The position numbers and the translations under genes were made by a program. From Denitratimonas yunnanensis (SeqCode) (GTDB taxonomy: Bacteria; Pseudomonadota; Gammaproteobacteria; Xanthomonadales; Xanthomonadaceae), in NCBI GenBank assembly GCA_026410415.1, contig JAPMLR010000005.1, positions 144,964-208,963 on the forward strand: a stretch of 64,000 nt of DNA. The letters run 5' to 3'. Within the stretch, counting starts at the first letter, position 1. Each line of letters begins with the position of its first letter. Positions 38,487-46,926 of the stretch are shown here, piece by piece. The notes beneath the pieces were generated by a model. That model was not told the origin of the DNA and did not search any database. It worked only from the letters and a program-made list of their open reading frames with translations.

Positions 38487-40838
38487 GTGAAAGCGATCAA
38501 ACCAGTCACCGGCACCACGCCCGCGCCCAGGCGCGGATGGCGCCCGTCATACATTCTGATGCTTGTCGCGTTGGCGGTAATGCTGGCCGGCTGCACGGCG
38601 CGCGAGCCGCGACCGGTGTTCAGGCCGTTCGATTCCTATTCCGAGGAAATGCAACGCCTCGCCGCACGTGGCGAGTTGCCGCCGGACGAGACGGAAGCCA
38701 GTGCCGCGCCGATCGAGGATCGCAGTGACGTCACCCAGCCCGGCACCGGAACCTTCATCAACGAAGCGGCAGCCAGTCGCACGCCCCCGGGGCCTGGCCC
38801 CACGGGCGAGGTCTCCTTCAATTTCGAAGGGGAATCGCTGCATGCCGTGGTCAAGGCCATCCTTGGCGACTTCCTGCAGCAGAACTACGTCATCGCGCCG
38901 GGCGTGCAGGGCAATGTGACCTTCTCCACCGCCAAGCCGCTGCGTGGCGATCAGGCCCTGTCGATCCTGGAAATGCTGCTGCGCTGGAACAACACCACGA
39001 TGGTCTGGCAGGACGGCCGCTACACCATCCTGCCGGTGGCCCAGGCATTGCCGGGCAACCTCACGCCGCGCTCCGGCGCGTTGCAGAACATGCGCGGCTA
39101 CGAAGTGCGCGCCGTGCCGTTGCAGTTCATTTCCGCGGTCGAAATGGAGAAACTGCTCAAGCCGTACGCCAAGCCGGAGGCGGTGGTGAACGTCGATACC
39201 GCGCGCAACATGCTCGTGCTCGCCGGCTCGCGTGCGGAACTGGACAACTACCTGCATACCGTTTCGGTGTTTGACATCGACTGGCTGGAAGGCATGTCCG
39301 TCGGCGTGTTCAACCTGACCCAGACAGAAGCTTCCAAAACCGTTGCCGAGCTGGAGAAGATTTTCGGTGAGGGCAGCAACACGCCGATGGCCGGCATGTT
39401 CCGCTTCATGCCGCTGGAAGGCATCAATGCCATTCTGGTCATCACGCCGCAGCCGCGCTATCTGGTCCGGATTCGCGAGTGGGTCGAGCGTTTCGATCTC
39501 GGCGGAGGCCAGGCGGGCCCGCGCCTGTATCTGTATGCAGTGAAGAACGTCAAGGCCATCGACCTGGCCACCACCTTGTCCGATGTGTTCGGCAGCCCGG
39601 CTCCCACGAGCCGCAGCTCGTCGGGCGGCAGTGTTGCGCCGGGCCTGGAGTCCGTGCAGGTGCGCGGTGTGGGTGCCGACGGAAGCGTCACGCCCCCCAA
39701 CATGCGCGGCAACCCGGGTCAGCAGGCAAGCGATCGCCAGAACTCCAATCGCTCGCGTCGGGGTGACGACGCACAGTTTGCCGCCGCTCTCGGAGATGGC
39801 GCGCCGGTGGTGGATGGCAGCGGTGGCATCGCGCTTGGCGCGACCGACGAGATTCGCGTGTCCGCGGTGGAGGAGAGCAATTCCGTACTCGTCCTGGCCA
39901 CGTCTTCGCAGTGGGAATCGATCCGGCGGGTGATCGAACGCCTGGACACCATTCCGCTGCAGGTGCACATCGAAGCCAAGATCCTCCAGGTCACCCTCAA
40001 CGACCAGCTGCGCTACGGCGTGCAGTGGTACTTCGAGAATGCCATCGGCGGCATCGAAGGCGCGGGTTCGGCCCTGCAGGAGCTGGCCGGCGCGGCCCGT
40101 GGCTGGCGTGATTACGCCGGCAGCATCAGTGGCGGCAACCTGGGTTGGACCTTCATCGGTCCCAACATTGCCGCCCTCATCAACACCCTCGATTCGGTCT
40201 CCACCGTGCATGTGTTGTCCGCGCCGTCCGTGGTGGTGCTCAACAACAAGCAGGCCACGATCAATGTCGGCACGCAGATTCCGGTCAACAGCAGCTTCAT
40301 CAATACCGGCATCGGCAACAGCAGCAGCCAGACCTACGTCCAGTTCCGCGACACCGGCATCACGCTCAGCGTCACCCCGCGTGTCAATCCCGGCGGACTG
40401 GTGTTCATGGAAATCGACCAGCAGGACAGCACCCCCGGCGCATCTGCCGATGCGGTCAACGGCAACGTGCCCGTGGACCAGCGCAAGATCCAGACCGAAA
40501 TCGCCGTACAATCCGGCCAGACCGTCCTGCTGGGTGGTCTCATCAAGCAGACCGACACCAAGGCTTCCAGCGGTGTGCCCGGCCTGCACCGGATTCCGGT
40601 CGTCGGCGGGCTGTTCGGCGGCAAGAACCAGCAGATGCAGCGACAGGAGCTGCTCGTCATGCTTACTCCTGTCGTGATCCGCAACGGTGATGATGCCCGT
40701 CGTCTCACTGATGAGTACTCCGCCCAGTTCCGCGCGCTGGAGCCGCTGCGCGCCCAGGGCATCGCTCCCGTCGGCAATGACGGCGATGCGCGCCTTCCCG
40801 CCGTGTATCCGGCAGACAACCACAACGACCACGAATGA
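38487..40838 (+). CDS. gspD: type II secretion outer-membrane secretin GspD
   Basis: A 783-residue secretin starting with GTG. Signal peptide with lipobox L-A-G-C (lipidated Cys36), as in XpsD. The N0 domain begins near residue 106 (S-F-N-F-E-G-E-S-L-H-A-V-V-K). N1-N3 domains follow, interrupted by a Ser/Gly/Asn-rich loop around 375-440 (R-S-S-S-G-G-S, then N-S-N-R-S-R-R-G-D-D). The secretin barrel has V-L-S-A-P-S-V-V-V-L-N-N and the C-terminal S-G-Q-T-V-L-L-G-G-L-I. It forms the export gate. It is the last core gene of the operon, and the following lipoprotein gene starts within four bases. Confidence 0.95.
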   Translation: MKAIKPVTGTTPAPRRGWRPSYILMLVALAVMLAGCTAREPRPVFRPFDSYSEEMQRLAARGELPPDETEASAAPIEDRSDVTQPGTGTFINEAAASRTPPGPGPTGEVSFNFEGESLHAVVKAILGDFLQQNYVIAPGVQGNVTFSTAKPLRGDQALSILEMLLRWNNTTMVWQDGRYTILPVAQALPGNLTPRSGALQNMRGYEVRAVPLQFISAVEMEKLLKPYAKPEAVVNVDTARNMLVLAGSRAELDNYLHTVSVFDIDWLEGMSVGVFNLTQTEASKTVAELEKIFGEGSNTPMAGMFRFMPLEGINAILVITPQPRYLVRIREWVERFDLGGGQAGPRLYLYAVKNVKAIDLATTLSDVFGSPAPTSRSSSGGSVAPGLESVQVRGVGADGSVTPPNMRGNPGQQASDRQNSNRSRRGDDAQFAAALGDGAPVVDGSGGIALGATDEIRVSAVEESNSVLVLATSSQWESIRRVIERLDTIPLQVHIEAKILQVTLNDQLRYGVQWYFENAIGGIEGAGSALQELAGAARGWRDYAGSISGGNLGWTFIGPNIAALINTLDSVSTVHVLSAPSVVVLNNKQATINVGTQIPVNSSFINTGIGNSSSQTYVQFRDTGITLSVTPRVNPGGLVFMEIDQQDSTPGASADAVNGNVPVDQRKIQTEIAVQSGQTVLLGGLIKQTDTKASSGVPGLHRIPVVGGLFGGKNQQMQRQELLVMLTPVVIRNGDDARRLTDEYSAQFRALEPLRAQGIAPVGNDGDARLPAVYPADNHNDHE

Positions 40839-40852
40839 TCGAGGAGCTTTCC

Positions 40853-41299
40853 ATGCGCTTTCGCCATATCGCCATCGCCGCCATTGCCGTCGTCCTGACG
40901 GCTTGCGGCGCAGCCACCAGTACCCAGACCCGCACCAAGGGGGTTGAAGGGACGCCCGTGGAAATCGTCTCCGCGAACGCCTTGGCACGCTGGAACGCGA
41001 TCATCGACAGGGATCTCAATGCTGCCTATGAGTACCTCACCCCCGGAACCCGGGCCACCACGCCTTTCGATGCGTACCGCCAACGTTTTCTCGGTGTGAT
41101 GATCCGCTGGACCAAGGCCCGCATCGAGAAGGTCGAGTGCAACGATCCGGATGTATGCACCGCCAGGCTGTACATCACTTACAAGGTGCGCCCGGCGCAG
41201 TCCGGCACGGGCGAGATCGAAGGGTACAGCCCAGTCGAGGAGCAATGGATCCGCACGGGCGGACAGTGGTACTACCTCCCGGACAAGACTGGCCGCTGA
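40853..41299 (+). CDS. small lipoprotein after the secretin gene
   Basis: A 148-residue lipoprotein with lipobox L-T-A-C (Cys18). The mature part reads like a compact NTF2-like/cystatin-like domain (A-L-A-R-W-N-A-I-I-D-R-D-L-N-A-A-Y-E-Y-L-T-P-G-T-R then R-W-T-K-A-R-I-E-K-V-E). I do not recognise a named family. An in-frame ATG at 40835 overlaps the gspD stop (ATGA), but the ATG at 40853 begins the signal sequence and has a GAGGAG ribosome-binding site. Position suggests a secretion-system accessory such as a secretin-assembly factor; this is inference only. Confidence 0.7.
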   Translation: MRFRHIAIAAIAVVLTACGAATSTQTRTKGVEGTPVEIVSANALARWNAIIDRDLNAAYEYLTPGTRATTPFDAYRQRFLGVMIRWTKARIEKVECNDPDVCTARLYITYKVRPAQSGTGEIEGYSPVEEQWIRTGGQWYYLPDKTGR

Positions 41300-41381
41300 C
41301 ACGTTCCCGGTTTGGCGCGCAACGTGAGCGGCTGGCCGGATTTGGCAACGGCAGCATCCGCAGCAAGGGGCTTGGCGGATG

Positions 41382-41411
41382 TTGCATCGAGTGGAGCAGT
41401 ATGCTTATACT
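41382..41411 (+). promoter_or_regulatory. strong sigma70-type promoter
   Basis: TTGCAT (-35, 41382-41387), an 18-base spacer and TATACT (-10, 41406-41411). It lies in the 221-base gap after the secretion operon and would give the following gene a leader of about 100 bases. Confidence 0.65.
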
Positions 41412-41520
41412 CCCACCCGCTGCACCCCGGTGGAACGCGTGGCAATGTATCGCCGTGCTCTCCGCAGGAGGTGTGGGCAGAAAAAAAGCCCTGTGATTTG
41501 AAACTCTTAGGAGTGTTGTG

Positions 41521-43311
41521 ATGAAAAAGAATTCGCTGACCACAGCCATCATCGCCGGCGTTGCCGGCGTTGCAGGCTTGGCGGGCGTGGCTCATGCCGT
41601 CAACCTCAATGCTGACGGCATCGGTCAGGTCCTCCTGTACCCGTACTACACCACCAATGGTGGCAACACCACGCTGATCCAGGTGGTCAACACCTCCGAC
41701 GTCGGCAAGGCCGTCAAGGTCCGCTTCCTTGAGTCGCTGAACTCGAAGGAAGTCCTCGACTTCAACCTGTATATGTCGCCGTACGACGTGTGGACCGCCA
41801 ACATCCACGAGAACGCAGAAGGCAAGGTCGGTATCGTCACCCCCGACAAGTCCTGCATCGTGCCGAACCGCGTGATGCCCGACGCTGAAGGCAACGTCCG
41901 TTTCACCGAATTCCTCGATTTCGAATTCGGCTACTGGCGCCCGGATCGTCTCGGCCTGACTGCCTCCGCGAACAATATCTCGCGTAAGGCCCAGGGTCAC
42001 ATTGAAGTCATCGAAATGGGTGACCTCTATGGCTTTGCTCATCGCTATGCCCTGCACGGCACGCACGGTGGTGAGTGGCGTCCGGAAAACTGCGGCTGGT
42101 TCCAGGCTCAGTGGTTCACCCCGGGCAGCGCTGCCAATCCGACCTGGTTGTACCAGAGTGGAAGCAGCAACGCAGCCGACGGCAACAACTTCGGTCGCGC
42201 CCAGAGCTACGTCGCTTCCCCGGGTTCGGTCTACTGGAGCGATGGCCCGATGCCGGAGCTGGTGACCGGTGAAGATCGTCGTCGTCCGGGTGCGGGTGGC
42301 CTGTTCGGTTCGGCCTACATCGTCAACGTTGCTGACGGTACTGCGTTCAGCTACAACGCCGAGGCCCTCAACGGCTTCCTGACCATCGACGAGCGCGATA
42401 CGGACTTTCTCGAAGACACCAACCTGCACCATGCTCCGGGTACGGTCTATCCGGCACTGTGGCAGGCGGCGAACTACTACGACATAGCGACCGAGTCCTA
42501 CTGGTCGACCTCGACGGTGTTCGACGCTCTGGGCAACGCTCTGACGTTTGCCTTCCAGCGCGCCGCCATCGACCCGACCGCTCCGACGGCCGTTGGTCTG
42601 CCTTCGCCGGACGCGGTTTCCGCCGTGCTGAGCGCCCGTTACATCATGAACGAGTACGCCGTCAACGGCTTCTCGTCCGCGACCTCTGACTGGGTGGTCA
42701 CCTTCCCGACCAAGCAGCTCCATACCTACCGTCCGCGTACGGGCCCTTGCAGCCAGCCGACCGGTACCCGTCCGTTCAGCTGCGCCCAGGGTGCAGGCCG
42801 CAACGGTGCCGTTGGCGACAACATCTTCGACGGCTACTGGCCTGAAGAGTATGAGCTGAGCTACTGGGATCGTGAAGAGCTCGAGCCGTTCACCCCGCCG
42901 AATCCGGGTGATGTCTCGCCGCTGCCGCCTCCGGGTCAGCAGCAGGTCTTCGCGTTTGGTGCCGAAGCCAACGTGTTGACGTTCTACACGGAAGACACCA
43001 CGGCTGAGACCGTTCTGTCCGCGCCTCTGGGCGTGGCCGGCGGTGGCTACACCTTCCCGTTGGAAGCTGCGTTCGAAAGCGGTTGGGCACGTATTGGCTT
43101 CCAGAAGCAGTACATGAACGTTCCGGCTCAGGACGTGGTTCCGGGTGCTGAAACCGGGGCATGGCGCATCAACGGCCTGCCGGTGATCGGCTTCTGGGCA
43201 GCCAAGCACGTCAATGCGTTCGCGGGTCCGGACATCACCGCGTACTACAACCTGATCCACCGTCACCGTGTGACGCGCGACATCGCTGTTGACACGCAGA
43301 CTGCTCCGTAA
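41521..43311 (+). CDS. abundant-type secreted protein of unknown function
   Basis: A 596-residue exported protein with signal peptide residues 1-26 (A-H-A then V-N-L). The mature part opens with G-I-G-Q-V-L-L-Y-P-Y-Y-T, a pattern I associate with a widespread uncharacterised gammaproteobacterial secreted family. It is rich in aromatic, Asn and Gly residues and looks all-beta, without an enzyme motif. Codon use differs from its neighbours (many GGT, CGT and GCT), as in highly expressed genes. A strong promoter, a TTAGGAG ribosome-binding site and a strong terminator make it a monocistronic unit. It is a candidate cargo of the adjacent type II system or a cell-surface protein; neither is shown. 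Confidence 0.75.
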   Translation: MKKNSLTTAIIAGVAGVAGLAGVAHAVNLNADGIGQVLLYPYYTTNGGNTTLIQVVNTSDVGKAVKVRFLESLNSKEVLDFNLYMSPYDVWTANIHENAEGKVGIVTPDKSCIVPNRVMPDAEGNVRFTEFLDFEFGYWRPDRLGLTASANNISRKAQGHIEVIEMGDLYGFAHRYALHGTHGGEWRPENCGWFQAQWFTPGSAANPTWLYQSGSSNAADGNNFGRAQSYVASPGSVYWSDGPMPELVTGEDRRRPGAGGLFGSAYIVNVADGTAFSYNAEALNGFLTIDERDTDFLEDTNLHHAPGTVYPALWQAANYYDIATESYWSTSTVFDALGNALTFAFQRAAIDPTAPTAVGLPSPDAVSAVLSARYIMNEYAVNGFSSATSDWVVTFPTKQLHTYRPRTGPCSQPTGTRPFSCAQGAGRNGAVGDNIFDGYWPEEYELSYWDREELEPFTPPNPGDVSPLPPPGQQQVFAFGAEANVLTFYTEDTTAETVLSAPLGVAGGGYTFPLEAAFESGWARIGFQKQYMNVPAQDVVPGAETGAWRINGLPVIGFWAAKHVNAFAGPDITAYYNLIHRHRVTRDIAVDTQTAP

Positions 43312-43339
43312 GTCTGACTGCCAACACAATGAAGCAAGA

Positions 43340-43370
43340 CATTGGGGCCGCAAGGCCCCAATGTTTTTTG
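43340..43370 (+). terminator. strong rho-independent terminator
   Basis: Perfect 10-bp stem (CATTGGGGCC / GGCCCCAATG) with a GCAA tetraloop and a TTTTTT tail, 29 bases after the 596-residue secreted protein gene. Confidence 0.95.
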
Positions 43371-43776
43371 AGCGGCTGAAATCATTTCTTCATGCGTGGC
43401 ATGGTCGCGGCGGTTGCTTGGCCGCGAGTTGCGCCAGTCTGTTCAAAAGGTTCTACTCAGTCTCCCGTCAAGCTGTTTAGCTCAAGCGTTCGGCGGGACC
43501 TTGGGATGTCGGTTTCATGGTTTCGAGCGCAACCGTTCATCCGCGATCCTCCGACGGAGACGGACAAAAAGGTTGCCGCCGCCGATGGTTTGCAGGAACA
43601 TGGCAAGGTTGGCAGCGCGGTTGTTCGCGTATTTGCCCGCTGTCCGGCATGGTTCTGCAGTTGTCGTTCAGGCCCGGATATGCGCAGTCTGGCAACATTC
43701 CGCGTCTGTACCTGACAGGCAGGTCCTCCTGCGTGCAAGTAAACGGCAAGTCATCACATCTCAAGGAGTACTCGAC
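43371..43776 (+). other. long upstream region, no supported gene
   Basis: About 400 bases between a terminator and the next start codon. Open frames here lack a credible start, signal or coding pattern. No clear sigma70 or sigma54 promoter was found, although a promoter for the next gene must lie here. A long leader or an unrecognised small RNA is possible. Confidence 0.4.
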
Positions 43777-44988
43777 ATGAAGTCACGCAACTTGCTGCTG
43801 GTCGCAGTAACGGGTGCATTGGCAGGTTGGCAGCCTGCTGCGGAAGCGCAACAGAAGTATGTGGTTCTGTCCAATGTGGATGCGGTCAGCGGGCAGGCGC
43901 AGGTCACTCAGGGTGGGCAGCCGAAAGCAGCCATTCCGGTGCAGGGCAATGCGCAGGTAGACCCTAGCGGCAACATCGTGGTGACTTGCCAGACCGGCAC
44001 GCATGGCACGGGTTGTTCGAACATCGGGGCAGGCAGCAGTGGTTCGCTGACACAGCCCACGATCACCTTCAATGGCCCGACGGCTACCGTTGCCGCCAAT
44101 GACACCACCGCACGCCTGCATTGGACTACCAGCAATGCGCGCACCTGTTATGGCCTTGCCGCACCTTCGGGCGTGAGCGGATGGACCAAGGAGTGGGCCA
44201 CAGGCACCACCGGCTCCAACGGATTCCAAGTGGGCAATCTGACCCGCGACGCCAATAACGACACCATCTACAACTTCACGTTGCGCTGCTATTCCATCGG
44301 TACCGCCACGATGGGCGCCACGCCAGTGGTGGCCTATACCGACAGCACCTATCAAGTGACGCTGGCACCGTCTGGCACCACCCCGCCGCCACCGCCGCCA
44401 GCCGGCAGTTGTTCGAGCTATCTGGCCTCGCTCAGTCCTGCAGAAAAGGCGCACTATGACGCCTACGATGCAAATCAGCGTGGCTTCACCAAGGTCGAGA
44501 AAACCTTTACCGCACATACCCAGAAGACGCTCGGCGTGAACACGGGATTGATTGGCAGCAGCCCACCTGTGCTGCCGGGGATGCTCCAGGATGCCCAGTA
44601 TCTGGCGTTGTCGTTCTCGCTCCCGCTTGCCAACGCCGTCAACAGCGGCAAGTTCTCGATGAGCTTCACGCCGCCTATCGGTGCTGGCGTCGAGCACAAC
44701 ATCATCGTGACGATCAGCCCGTGCCCCGGCGATTTCCGGCCCCAGGATGGGGACAGCACGGATCCGTACGTCAACAGGATCCAGTGCAGGAAGGAATATT
44801 CGACGGTCGGTGCGGTGCGAGCCGGCTCGGCGCCCACTACTCTGTGGTGTCCTTCGCCGGCCGATACCACGATGTACATCAATGTCGCGCTGCGCAACAT
44901 GTATGAGTCCGGTACTGCGGCCACGTTGCCGTCAGATGCCTGCGGCTCGAGCGAATACTGTGGTTCCGGCCCGTCCCTCAGCAAATAA
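43777..44988 (+). CDS. two-domain secreted protein with Pro linker
   Basis: A 403-residue exported protein: signal peptide 1-24 (A-E-A then Q-Q), N-terminal beta-rich domain (~25-195), a six-Pro linker at residues 203-208 and a C-terminal domain (~213-403) with paired Cys residues. The N-domain segment L-H-W-T-T-S-N-A-R-T-C is Ig-like. The Pro linker and disulfides point to an extracellular protein. No family was recognised. The ATG at 43777 has AAGGAG 14 bases ahead (11-base spacing); the longer upstream frame in this phase has no signal. Hairpins follow the gene. Confidence 0.75.
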   Translation: MKSRNLLLVAVTGALAGWQPAAEAQQKYVVLSNVDAVSGQAQVTQGGQPKAAIPVQGNAQVDPSGNIVVTCQTGTHGTGCSNIGAGSSGSLTQPTITFNGPTATVAANDTTARLHWTTSNARTCYGLAAPSGVSGWTKEWATGTTGSNGFQVGNLTRDANNDTIYNFTLRCYSIGTATMGATPVVAYTDSTYQVTLAPSGTTPPPPPPAGSCSSYLASLSPAEKAHYDAYDANQRGFTKVEKTFTAHTQKTLGVNTGLIGSSPPVLPGMLQDAQYLALSFSLPLANAVNSGKFSMSFTPPIGAGVEHNIIVTISPCPGDFRPQDGDSTDPYVNRIQCRKEYSTVGAVRAGSAPTTLWCPSPADTTMYINVALRNMYESGTAATLPSDACGSSEYCGSGPSLSK

Positions 44989-44996
44989 AGGCAATC

Positions 44997-45022
44997 GTGC
45001 TCCCGTCACTGCGCGGGAGCAC
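44997..45022 (+). terminator. hairpin after the secreted protein gene
   Basis: Perfect 9-bp inverted repeat GTGCTCCCG / CGGGAGCAC with an eight-base loop, nine bases after the stop codon. It has no T-tract, so termination by this element alone is uncertain. Confidence 0.45.
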
Positions 45023-45034
45023 CGTATCATCGGG

Positions 45035-45075
45035 TGACAGTGCGCCGCAGTCGGCGCAGTGTCATTCCTTCCCTT
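45035..45075 (+). terminator. second hairpin, probable terminator
   Basis: A 13-bp stem (45035-45047 with 45052-45064, one mismatch), CAGT loop, followed by pyrimidine-rich TTCCTTCCCTT. Together with the hairpin at 44997 it probably ends the secreted-protein transcript. Confidence 0.55.
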
Positions 45076-45168
45076 CATGGAGCAGGTGTTGCGGATCCGC
45101 CTTCCTGGTGGCGGAGGTCGCTGCTTCAGTGCGGCTCCCATACTCCCAATGTCTTCAAGGTGCGTGTG

Positions 45169-46077
45169 ATGGAAAAGTTTTTTGCTGGCATTCTGCTTGG
45201 ATTGATGTTTTCCGGCAGTGCGTTTTCAAGTGAGACGACAGAACAACCAACCCCTCTGGAAGACGAGGCGGTCGTTGCCGAGCGGGGAGGTGTTGCCATC
45301 ACCGTCGGCGACATGCGGACGAAAATTCGTGTGGGTCTTTCCGGTGACGCGCGGAAGAACTTCTTTGCCGATCCCAAGAAGGTTTCCGGCCTGATCAACG
45401 AGCTTCTGGTGACGCGCCAGATCGCCGAGGAGGCCCGCAAAACCGGGTTCGACAAGGATCCCGAGATTGAGGCCGAGGTGCGGCGCTATGCCGAAGAGCT
45501 CGTGGCAAGAAGGTTCGTTTCCAACTACCTGGATGGGCTCGATGAGCCCGATTACGAGCTGCTTGCACAGGAGCGCTACATCGGCAGGAAGGAAGAGTTC
45601 TCCACGCCGGTGACACGCAACGTGCGCCATATCCTCGTCCTGGTTGACCGCGAGAAGAGCTTGGAAGAAGCCAAGGCCATCGCCGACAAGGCGCACGAGG
45701 CGCTCGTGGGCGGAGCGGACTTCGACGACGTGTTCCGGGAGTACTCGGACGACCCGAACAAGGAGTTGAACGGCTGGGTGCGGGGTGTGGACAAGAAGAA
45801 ATTCGAACCGGCATTTGCCGAAACCGTGTTCGAGATGAAGGAAGAGGGCGAAATCTCCGAGCCGGTGTTGACGGCCTACGGCTATCACATCATCCGTTAC
45901 GAAGGCGAAGTTCCGGGCCACACGCCGGCCTTCGAGGAAGTCAAGGACCAGATCCTTGCCCAGATCCGGACGGAATTCCGCACCGGGGCGCGTGAGGCGT
46001 ACATTGATCGCTTCCTTTCGCTGCCGCTGGAGCTCAACGACGACACCATGACGAAGCTGCCCACGGCAGAGCCCTGA
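45169..46077 (+). CDS. periplasmic parvulin-type peptidyl-prolyl isomerase
   Basis: A 302-residue SurA/PpiD-like chaperone-isomerase. Signal peptide ~1-21. The N-terminal helical region (~34-145) contains the SurA_N-type start V-V-A-E-R-G-G-V-A-I-T-V-G-D-M. One parvulin domain spans ~149-250 (R-N-V-R-H-I-L-V; L-N-G-W-V-R-G; P-A-F-A-E-T-V-F-E-M; Y-G-Y-H-I-I). It folds exported proteins in the periplasm. It differs from SurA in having one parvulin domain instead of two. The start at 45169 begins the signal peptide; the upstream frame has no such feature. It lies alone between two hairpins. Confidence 0.85.
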   Translation: MEKFFAGILLGLMFSGSAFSSETTEQPTPLEDEAVVAERGGVAITVGDMRTKIRVGLSGDARKNFFADPKKVSGLINELLVTRQIAEEARKTGFDKDPEIEAEVRRYAEELVARRFVSNYLDGLDEPDYELLAQERYIGRKEEFSTPVTRNVRHILVLVDREKSLEEAKAIADKAHEALVGGADFDDVFREYSDDPNKELNGWVRGVDKKKFEPAFAETVFEMKEEGEISEPVLTAYGYHIIRYEGEVPGHTPAFEEVKDQILAQIRTEFRTGAREAYIDRFLSLPLELNDDTMTKLPTAEP

Positions 46078-46106
46078 TCCGGGGTGACTGTCCCGCGTGC
46101 TCCACA

Positions 46107-46135
46107 TCCCCTTGCTCCGTGATGGAGCAGGGGGA
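46107..46135 (+). terminator. hairpin after the parvulin gene
   Basis: A 12-bp inverted repeat (46107-46118 with 46124-46135, one G-U pair) and a five-base loop, 30 bases after the stop codon. No T-tract follows. It sits between the isomerase gene and the polysaccharide export genes. Confidence 0.45.
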
Positions 46136-46173
46136 ATGATCTGCCGGATTCCCTGAAGGCCCTCCTCATCCCC

Positions 46174-46926
46174 ATGCTCTGGTTGCTCGTGCAACAGGAT
46201 TTGCGCCAGCGTTTCACCGGAAACGTGCTGGGGGCGGCGTGGGCGGTGCTTGCTCCGCTGTTGCAGTTGCTGGTGTTCGCGCTGGTGTTCGTGCACATCT
46301 TCAAGGCGCGGGTGCCGGGGCTGGACGAGCGCGGTTACGTGGCGTTTCTGGCGCTGGGCATGTGGCCGTGGTTCGCGTTCTCCGAAGCCGTGGCACGCGG
46401 TGCGACCGCGCTGACCGACAGCGCCGGCCTGCTTGGCAAGGTGGCCGTATCGACTTGGCTGGTGGTGGCGGCGCGGGTGATCTCGGCCTTCATCGTGCAC
46501 GGCGTGGGCTTCGTTCTGGTCGCGGTGCTGCTGACGGTATGGCAGGGCCAGGTAAGCCTGGGCTGGTGGCCGCTGACCCTGCCTGCGTGGATCGGCATGT
46601 TCGCGCTGGCGCTGGCGCTGGCGCAGATCGGAGCCATCTGCAACGTGTTCGCGCGTGATACCCAGCAAATCCTCAATTACCTGCTCACCGCGTGGATGTT
46701 CCTGACGCCGATCCTCTACGCCCGCAGTCTCGTGCCGGCGATGTTCGAGCCGTGGATGCAGATCAACCCGATGGCGGGGCTGATCGCGGCCATCCGCGAT
46801 CCGCTGCTGTGGCGCGAGGCTGGCGCAGTGTTTCCCTTCGCTTCGTTGATTGTCGCCGCGGTGGCGCTGCTTCTGGCGTGGGCGATGCACCGCCGCTTCC
46901 GTCCCCACGTGCGGGAGTTCCTGTGA
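46174..46926 (+). CDS. wzm: polysaccharide ABC transporter permease (Wzm type)
   Basis: A 250-residue ABC-2 permease with six predicted helices. The N-terminal L-L-V-Q-Q-D-L-R-Q-R-F-T-G-N-V-L-G-A-A-W is the amphipathic gate helix seen in Wzm/KpsM-type exporters, and N-Y-L-L-T-A-W-M-F-L-T-P-I-L-Y is the family signature. With the next gene it would export a lipid-linked glycan, typically O-antigen. The frame is open upstream without another ATG; a non-ATG start such as the CTG at 46153 would lengthen the N-terminus. It overlaps the ATPase gene by four bases (GTGA). Confidence 0.88.
   Translation: MLWLLVQQDLRQRFTGNVLGAAWAVLAPLLQLLVFALVFVHIFKARVPGLDERGYVAFLALGMWPWFAFSEAVARGATALTDSAGLLGKVAVSTWLVVAARVISAFIVHGVGFVLVAVLLTVWQGQVSLGWWPLTLPAWIGMFALALALAQIGAICNVFARDTQQILNYLLTAWMFLTPILYARSLVPAMFEPWMQINPMAGLIAAIRDPLLWREAGAVFPFASLIVAAVALLLAWAMHRRFRPHVREFL

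Noticed and set aside
38547..40988. 813-codon minus-strand frame over gspD
   Set aside because: Antisense to an intact secretin gene; its sequence has no signal or domain.
43400..43430. Possible sigma54 promoter (TGGCAT ... TTGCT)
   Set aside because: The GG-to-GC spacing is far longer than the required -24/-12 distance.
46692..46922. 77-codon N-terminal extension of the Wzt frame
   Set aside because: It lies inside the permease gene. The GTG at 46923 with the GTGA overlap gives the standard Wzt N-terminus.
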